In this document: one piece after another, positions 58,693-64,000 of the stretch
Layout: every line of letters starts with the position of its first letter
Position numbering within the stretch: the stretch's first letter is position 1
Source of the DNA: Anaerosporomusa subterranea
Lineage (GTDB): Bacteria; Bacillota; Negativicutes; Sporomusales; Acetonemataceae
Direction: 5' to 3'
DNA: 64,000 nt
Assembly (NCBI RefSeq): GCF_001611555.1
Contig: NZ_LSGP01000006.1
Coordinates: 62,001 to 126,000, forward strand
The notes under the pieces: generated by a model
Seen by the model: the letters and a program-made list of their open reading frames with translations, nothing else
Told to the model about the DNA's origin: nothing
The model's database searches: none
Translations under genes and position numbers: made by a program

Positions 58693-60752
58693 GTAATACG
58701 ATAACTAAAAAGGTTTCTTATCGCATTTTTCCCTTACTGTTATTATTTATGTTCTTTGCTTCTTGTCAACTTGGAGAAACAGCACCAGTGCCGGTGTCAG
58801 ATAAGTATGCGTTACAAATTTTTACGGAAGATACGGTTTTCCGTAATCCAAACTCCAGTGTTGCCGGTTATTTTGAAATATATTCTGGCAGTAGCGTTAC
58901 GGAACCTGCTGTTTTAGATCTTTGGTACTCCTATTCACCAACAGTACGGTCTGACATCTCTTCAATGACGATTTCGCTAAATGGAGTACCGGTAGCCAGT
59001 CGATCTTTAGCAGTGCAACAAACCGCCACACACAACTGGCAGGTAGTATTGCCTGTCAAACAGTTTAAAATCGGTTTTAATGAAGTGAGTGTATCTGTTA
59101 TCCATCGCTCTATTGACGGATTATGTCGTGATATTGACAATGACGCCAACTGGTTTATTATCAGACCTGAAACAAAAGTGAGCTTTGGAATAACCCGCTC
59201 CCCTTATACATTAACCAGTTATCCAAGACCTTTTTTAGATGATTACCTTGCCGCCAAAATAAATACAGTATTTTATCTGCCAACTGATCCTGACCAGATT
59301 ACTATCGCCTCGCTCTTAAATATAGCGACAAACTGGGGCACCCGTAAACTATCCGGTGTGCCGCAGCGTTTGGAAGCCCGAATCGGTGAACCGGGGCAAG
59401 TTTCAGCCAATGAGGTAGTATTAGGCCTGACAAATAAGTGGCTACCCAACCAAAAGCTTCCGAATGACGCTCCTGTTTTAACGTTAAGTGAACTTCCGAA
59501 TGGATACAGCCGCCTATTAATTACTGGTGATAATAGCAATAGTATGGCTAAAGCGATGAACGCTTTGGGCAGACCGCAATTAATCAAGACATTTTCCGGA
59601 CAGCAAATTGTTTTATCCTCTCCTTTACCTGCTAACGCAAATACAGTAAATACTGGGAAGAGAAAAAAAGGGCTGTATACCTTGGTTGATTTAGGCCATC
59701 AAGAAGATATCACTGTGGCGGGGGCGTTTCATCAAGAGGCTGCTCTCGTTATCCCAAGGCCGCCTAATTATAAGATTGGAGACAGCTCGTATATAGAATT
59801 GCATTTCCGCCATTCAAAGCTATTGGATCCCAAGAAATCCGCTGTTACTGTTTACATTAACGACATACCAATCAGATCTAGCGCCTTACTAGCGGAGAAT
59901 GCTGAAAAAGGAATATTGAAAGTTCCTATCCCTGCATCTGAATTAAACAAAGCATCGTGGCGGGTACGCTTCGGCTTTTATCACGACTTAGGCATTATCG
60001 ATTGCTCCAAACGCTACGATGAAGTAGCTTGGTCGGTAATAGAAAAAGAAACGACTATCTTGCTGGCACATGGCGGAATTGAACGCGTTCCCTCTTTGGA
60101 AGATTTTCCTAACAACTTCTTTGAGGAACTAAACGAGATCGTTAATCTCACCATGCTGCTGCCGGAAAAACCGTCACAAGAAGAGCTTAGTGCAGCCTTG
60201 AAACTAGCTTATTTTATCGGACAGCACAATAACAGTAAGATTGTCTGGCAAGTGCAAACAATGTCAACATTTGATGCAAAGAAAGCGCCTGGTACAGTTA
60301 TCGCATTAGGAAGAAATAATGATGCCAGCCAGTGGAGCGCATTGAAACAATATTTACCGGTTTCTCCAGAGGGTAACGGTAGTTATCATATTGCTCCCTG
60401 GTTGGAAGTCATGTCTTCTGCAATGAGTACGTTCGATATTTACCAAGTGGGTAAAATCGCTGACGACAGACTGCTGTATGCCTTTATGTATTCAAGCCCC
60501 AATCGGATGAATAATTTACTAAACTTTGCTTTGGCTAATGGAAGTGCTTTAAACGGACAGGTAACCTTAGTTGATGCACACGGCAATCATACTGCCTTTA
60601 AGCAACAACCCAACGCGTCTGGAAAAAGTAGCTTCGAGTGGCTAACCACCCTATTCTCCGGTAGCGGTGTTATCGGTACTTATGTAGCTGTCTTCAGCGC
60701 TGTGCTTGTTGCTACACTGGCTTTAATGTTCTTTATGCGCAAACGGCCCTAA
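58689..60752 (+). CDS. ydaN: YdaN-like BcsB-family periplasmic subunit
   Basis: 687 aa, start overlapping the synthase stop by 4 nt. The N-terminus FPLLLLFMFFASC could be a lipoprotein signal with Cys at the cleavage point. The body resembles BcsB: alternating carbohydrate-binding-like and flavodoxin-like domains (EDTVFRNPNSSVAGYFEIYSG, LDLWYSYSPTVRSDISSMTI with SLNGVPV). A C-terminal membrane helix (GTYVAVFSAVLVATLALMFFM) followed by RKRP docks to the synthase in BcsB. It should guide the polymer through the periplasm. With a lipid anchor and a C-terminal helix it would be attached at both ends. Confidence 0.82.
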   Translation: MSNTITKKVSYRIFPLLLLFMFFASCQLGETAPVPVSDKYALQIFTEDTVFRNPNSSVAGYFEIYSGSSVTEPAVLDLWYSYSPTVRSDISSMTISLNGVPVASRSLAVQQTATHNWQVVLPVKQFKIGFNEVSVSVIHRSIDGLCRDIDNDANWFIIRPETKVSFGITRSPYTLTSYPRPFLDDYLAAKINTVFYLPTDPDQITIASLLNIATNWGTRKLSGVPQRLEARIGEPGQVSANEVVLGLTNKWLPNQKLPNDAPVLTLSELPNGYSRLLITGDNSNSMAKAMNALGRPQLIKTFSGQQIVLSSPLPANANTVNTGKRKKGLYTLVDLGHQEDITVAGAFHQEAALVIPRPPNYKIGDSSYIELHFRHSKLLDPKKSAVTVYINDIPIRSSALLAENAEKGILKVPIPASELNKASWRVRFGFYHDLGIIDCSKRYDEVAWSVIEKETTILLAHGGIERVPSLEDFPNNFFEELNEIVNLTMLLPEKPSQEELSAALKLAYFIGQHNNSKIVWQVQTMSTFDAKKAPGTVIALGRNNDASQWSALKQYLPVSPEGNGSYHIAPWLEVMSSAMSTFDIYQVGKIADDRLLYAFMYSSPNRMNNLLNFALANGSALNGQVTLVDAHGNHTAFKQQPNASGKSSFEWLTTLFSGSGVIGTYVAVFSAVLVATLALMFFMRKRP

Positions 60753-60784
60753 GACGCTGAGGTTTGAATTAAAGGAGCGGTGCT

Positions 60785-62776
60785 ATGCGTCGTCATTTAT
60801 CGTATTTGAATATACTTTGTTGCTTGACAGTCTTATTACAACAGCCGATGGCCCTAGCAGGTTCAGCTATTAGTGTTCCGCCAGAAGCTCGGGATACTGC
60901 AAATGCAGTTATCGCTGCTGCTCAGAATACTCTCGATGAACAACAAGCGGCGTTGTATAGAGCTGAAGCTAAAACCTATGCCCAAAAAGCTGAAGTTGAA
61001 GCAGCCGAGGCGCAACTGCAAGTTATTGCTGCAGAAAAAGCATTGGCCCAACATTCTACTGAAGCGGAAAAAGCAGCAGCCGAAGCTCAGATTACAGTTC
61101 AACAGGCGCAAGAAGCGGTTGCCCTTGCTACTGCTTTAAATGAAAAGGCAAAGAATGCTATTGCTGCAGCGGAAGCAGCTTATAAGGTTGCTGATGTTGT
61201 TGAGGCTTCATTGCAAGCCGACGAAGCCGCCCTGTTGCAAAAACAATCTATTAAAGCTATTGCCACTCCGACTGTGCGTACTGAAATAGCAGAACAAACT
61301 AGCCTTGAAGATACCGATGAATTACTAAAGATGGAAAAAGAAATTAAGACATTAGAAAAAATGCAGAAAGACGCGGATCTTGCGCGGCAAAGAAATATTC
61401 CTCTGCTGGAAGCACAAGACGATGCAACGGTTGATTGGTCTGAGGCCGAAGCTGCGCATGCCCACGCCGATCGCTTGAACCAGATTGCCCTAGACGCTGA
61501 CAAAGCTGCTGAACAAGCTGAACACATTGCCGACAAAAAAACTGCCATCGCCGAAGCGGCTATGTATAAAGCGGCCGAAGCAAAGCAGGCTGTGCTTGAT
61601 CTTCAGTTAGCAGATAATGATGCCAAAGAAACTGCTGTTCGGGCCAAAAATTATGAAATGCAAACTAAGACAGAGCTGGAGCAGTTGATCTATTCGCAAG
61701 AGCACCCTCAGGGTTCGCATTTCTTTGCCGGGGGCATGAATTATTATCGCTGGCATGATAAATTTGGCAATAGCGGTTATCAAATTACACGTCCACTGTA
61801 TTTTGGCTATTGGCAAAAGGATCTTTCCTATGGCTTGTACACTAACTACATTACTTCACGAAACAACACTGCTGGCGCCAGTGGCCGTGTAAATACCTTA
61901 TCTGATACAACATTGACATTCTCGAAAAGAAACGAGCAGCCGAATTTCATTGTCGACTATGATTTGAGTATTAACATTCCTACCGGTAAATCCGCGTTGT
62001 CCAGACCGGAAAGATATGCGATGATGAACGAAGACTTAGTGGCTGTTAGTCAATTTGGCAAGGGCTGGCAATTTACACCAGGAATTGCTGTCAGTTGGCG
62101 AATTGGCGATGAAGATATGTGGACGCTTGGCACAAATTATACGTTTAGCCATTCGTATGATCCTACCAGTGATATAGTGAATGATACGGTCTCACCAGGT
62201 AGTGAATGGACAAAGTTCCTCCGTTGGCAGCATGCGGGACAGGATTGGCAGTTTGTTGGTGAACTCATTAACACGACAACCGGTCAGACGAAAATCGCTA
62301 ACGGTGAGCGGTATGACACAGGCGCTCAATGGGATTATAAGTTAACGTACAATCATAAATTGCCTGATAATCAATCTATCCTGTTTTATTATTGGCGTGA
62401 AAACCAGTATACCAACCCGATTGTGCCGTCTGACACGTCCAACGCACTTGCGCATTATTTTGGCACGATGTGGAGCAAAAAATTAGATGAGCAACATGCC
62501 TTTCGCGTTACCCTCGATGTCATGAAAACTAACGGCAGCCGCTATGCGGGAATAAATAATGATTTTGTCACCAATGGGAACCCTCAATATACCGACGTAG
62601 ACGGACGAACTAAATATACTGTTGGTTTAGGCTATGATATCAAAATTAACGCCAAAAGCAATCTTTCGCTTGATCTGCAAACATTCAGAATGAAAGATGG
62701 TAAATCAACAGCAGGACAACCAGCAACAACCTATACAGGATTTAACGTGCTTGCAAAATATAATCGGGATTTCTAA
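60785..62776 (+). CDS. Outer-membrane beta-barrel with Ala-rich helical periplasmic stalk
   Basis: 663 aa; AAAGGAG upstream of the ATG, 32 nt after ydaN. The signal peptide (about 1-26, ending ALAG) is followed by about 240 residues rich in Ala, Glu, Gln and Lys in heptad-like helices (AAEAQLQVIAAEKALAQHS), expected to form a long coiled coil. From about 300 to the end, alternating Tyr/Trp/polar strands with short turns (YRWHDKFGNSGYQITRP, YFGYWQKDLSYGLYTNY) form a barrel that ends in KYNRDF, the terminal Phe used by the BAM complex. No SLH or TPR repeats. As the last gene of the synthase operon it is the natural exit pore or outer-membrane anchor for the polymer, replacing BcsC/PgaA. Confidence 0.82.
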   Translation: MRRHLSYLNILCCLTVLLQQPMALAGSAISVPPEARDTANAVIAAAQNTLDEQQAALYRAEAKTYAQKAEVEAAEAQLQVIAAEKALAQHSTEAEKAAAEAQITVQQAQEAVALATALNEKAKNAIAAAEAAYKVADVVEASLQADEAALLQKQSIKAIATPTVRTEIAEQTSLEDTDELLKMEKEIKTLEKMQKDADLARQRNIPLLEAQDDATVDWSEAEAAHAHADRLNQIALDADKAAEQAEHIADKKTAIAEAAMYKAAEAKQAVLDLQLADNDAKETAVRAKNYEMQTKTELEQLIYSQEHPQGSHFFAGGMNYYRWHDKFGNSGYQITRPLYFGYWQKDLSYGLYTNYITSRNNTAGASGRVNTLSDTTLTFSKRNEQPNFIVDYDLSINIPTGKSALSRPERYAMMNEDLVAVSQFGKGWQFTPGIAVSWRIGDEDMWTLGTNYTFSHSYDPTSDIVNDTVSPGSEWTKFLRWQHAGQDWQFVGELINTTTGQTKIANGERYDTGAQWDYKLTYNHKLPDNQSILFYYWRENQYTNPIVPSDTSNALAHYFGTMWSKKLDEQHAFRVTLDVMKTNGSRYAGINNDFVTNGNPQYTDVDGRTKYTVGLGYDIKINAKSNLSLDLQTFRMKDGKSTAGQPATTYTGFNVLAKYNRDF

Positions 62777-62795
62777 TTTTAATCCAATGTAAGCG

Positions 62796-62824
62796 GCCTG
62801 CCCATCGGGAATCCCGGGGCAGGC
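62796..62824 (+). terminator. Terminator of the exopolysaccharide operon
   Basis: gcctgccc (62796-62803) and gggcaggc (62817-62824), followed by a T-rich stretch. Confidence 0.65.
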
Positions 62825-62850
62825 TGGATTTTGTTTGCAAACTGAAGCAC

Positions 62851-63912
62851 TCATTCCGCCGGCTGACTTCTGCATAGCCACCATTTGAAAAAATAGGGTA
62901 TCACCAGAATGATAAACAGCAACCGGAAGATTTGGTAAGAGGATACCATCGACACATCAGCGTGAATCATTACTGCAGTCAAACCCATTTCGGCGGTTCC
63001 TCCCGGCGCCGCGCTGAGAAACGCGGTAGTCAGCGCCACTGGATAAAGAACAGTAAGCATCCATGCAGACAACAGTGAAGACGCTACCATGACCAACCCG
63101 CCCAAGACTGCATACAACAGCAATTTTTTTTGCCTGCGCAAACCACCAAAGTCGATATTTTTTCCCATATAAGCTCCCATGCAAAATTGCGACAGGGCGG
63201 ATAATAGCGGTGGTGTTTGTGGCAAGCTAAGACCGTTCACGCCCAAAATAGCCACACCGACTAGCGGTCCAATCATGAATGGAGTGGGAAAAGACAGGCG
63301 CTTGCCTGCTACCGCCCCTCCTAGAGCTGCCAGCACGTATACAGCTGTTATCTGATTAAGACCCATTACCGGCGCCTCGTTTACGGCAACAGGCGGTGCC
63401 ACCGCTGCCGCGCCGCCCGCCACGGCATGTATCGCTAAAAATGGCACAATAAAAATAACCATTTGCAAACGAAGCGTTTGTAAGACGCTGACAACGGCGA
63501 GGTCAGCGTCTTTAAACTCATCACAAATAATGGTCATTTGGGTAAGTCCGCCTGGTGTACTGCCAAGCAGACTGCTGGCCAAACTAATCCCCGTCTGACG
63601 CGCAGTAAAATAGGCCAGGCCAAAGCCAAATAACAAGCTCGTACCAGTTACCAGCAGCATGCCGGGGAGCTGCACGATAATCTGCCGCGCCGTTTCGGGA
63701 GTAAACCAGGATCCCATCATTGCGCCAAGAACAATCACGCCGCAGTTACGCACTGGCGTCGGCCAGCAGGCTTCTTGTCCAAAGGATTGCCATATCATCA
63801 CACCGGTTAAAGACCCTAGCATCCAGGGAAGCGGCAGATGCAGGAAATAAAATATTGTGCTGCCGATTAGTGCTGCGAACGCTGTTTTTATCAAAGTATT
63901 CGTACGGTCCAC
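62851..63912 (-). CDS. AbrB-family membrane protein (putative transporter)
   Basis: 353 aa, about ten membrane segments in two similar halves (membrane AbrB duplication). The repeated signature is LPLPWMLGSLTGVMIW in half one and FPTFMIGPLVGVAILG-like (FMIGPLVGVAILG) in half two; each half also has an STPGG or AAPGG loop (LLGSTPGGLTQM, SAAPGGTAEMG). It is unrelated to the DNA-binding AbrB. Relatives have been linked to ammonia monooxygenase annotation or transport, but the substrate is not established. Convergent with the exopolysaccharide operon and not obviously linked to it. Confidence 0.85.
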   Translation of the reverse strand: MDRTNTLIKTAFAALIGSTIFYFLHLPLPWMLGSLTGVMIWQSFGQEACWPTPVRNCGVIVLGAMMGSWFTPETARQIIVQLPGMLLVTGTSLLFGFGLAYFTARQTGISLASSLLGSTPGGLTQMTIICDEFKDADLAVVSVLQTLRLQMVIFIVPFLAIHAVAGGAAAVAPPVAVNEAPVMGLNQITAVYVLAALGGAVAGKRLSFPTPFMIGPLVGVAILGVNGLSLPQTPPLLSALSQFCMGAYMGKNIDFGGLRRQKKLLLYAVLGGLVMVASSLLSAWMLTVLYPVALTTAFLSAAPGGTAEMGLTAVMIHADVSMVSSYQIFRLLFIILVIPYFFKWWLCRSQPAE

Positions 63913-63959
63913 TCCCTGCGTTTGTAATTATATACTCTTTTTCTTGGTTGCAGATGAGA

Positions 63960-63993
63960 ACTCCTGCTTCTTAGCCAATCGGGCGGCAGGAGT
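63960..63993 (-). terminator. Possible terminator of a gene beyond the right edge
   Basis: actcctgc (63960-63967) and gcaggagt (63986-63993) could pair around an 18-nt loop, in the short space upstream of the AbrB-family gene. Confidence 0.3.
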
Positions 63994-64000
63994 CAGCCCA

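Overview
This 64 kb window looks chromosomal and most likely comes from an anaerobic, double-membraned Firmicute of the class Negativicutes (Sporomusa/Pelosinus-like). It has Firmicute hallmarks: T-box leaders, ydaO and ykkC riboswitches, AddAB, LrgAB, YjcZ-like tiny proteins and many strong Shine-Dalgarno sites with GTG/TTG starts. It also has an outer-membrane beta-barrel protein ending in phenylalanine. The genus is inference.

Layout. 1-7.1 kb: an edge-truncated membrane sensor, then branched-chain amino acid synthesis as two divergent units. ilvN-ilvC-ilvB (minus) lies behind a tandem leader made of a ykkC-family, probably ppGpp, riboswitch and a Val-type T-box. ilvA (plus) lies behind an Ile-type T-box. 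7.1-12.1 kb: a complete type III restriction-modification pair. 12.4-14.7 kb: very small genes, including two duplicated pairs (charged secreted proteins and 37-40 aa Gly/Ile proteins), each followed by a similar short terminator. 14.8-17 kb: a purine/pyrimidine-type permease with a palindromic operator and a TetR regulator.

17-26 kb is a decay zone with working genes inside it. Intact: a disulfide oxidoreductase, a soluble chemoreceptor, a two-subunit Fe-S fumarase/tartrate dehydratase and its DASS transporter. Broken: a twice-frameshifted [2Fe-2S] protein, a stub of an MFS transporter, a stub of a DUF1847 protein, a frameshifted small ORF, a LysR regulator cut after 15 codons, an Mrr-type nuclease fragment and a TniB-like transposition ATPase fragment, plus repeat clusters resembling transposon ends. 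tRNA-Ala(CGC) marks its right edge.

26-48 kb holds housekeeping genes: EamA and LysE exporters, a 5'-nucleotidase, addBA with a GGDEF/HD-GYP gene, a 3D-domain cell-wall protein under a c-di-AMP riboswitch, RMD1-family protein, PepV peptidase with an SDR, a P-type cation ATPase under a yybP-ykoY (Mn2+) riboswitch, and lrgA-lrgB-pyrD.

48.3-62.8 kb is the most interesting part. Its first block encodes a V4R-domain sensor, a SiaA-like phosphatase, a SiaB-like kinase, a SiaC-like target, a PucR-type regulator and a PAS-GGDEF diguanylate cyclase. A c-di-GMP-I riboswitch follows immediately and leads an exopolysaccharide operon equivalent to Bacillus subtilis ydaJKLMN (GH-like protein, degenerate-GGDEF receptor, DUF2334 protein, processive GT2, BcsB-like protein). 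That operon carries an extra last gene encoding an Ala-rich helical stalk plus an outer-membrane barrel. I infer a self-contained path from signal input through c-di-GMP to polymer synthesis and export across two membranes. An AbrB-family membrane protein closes the window.
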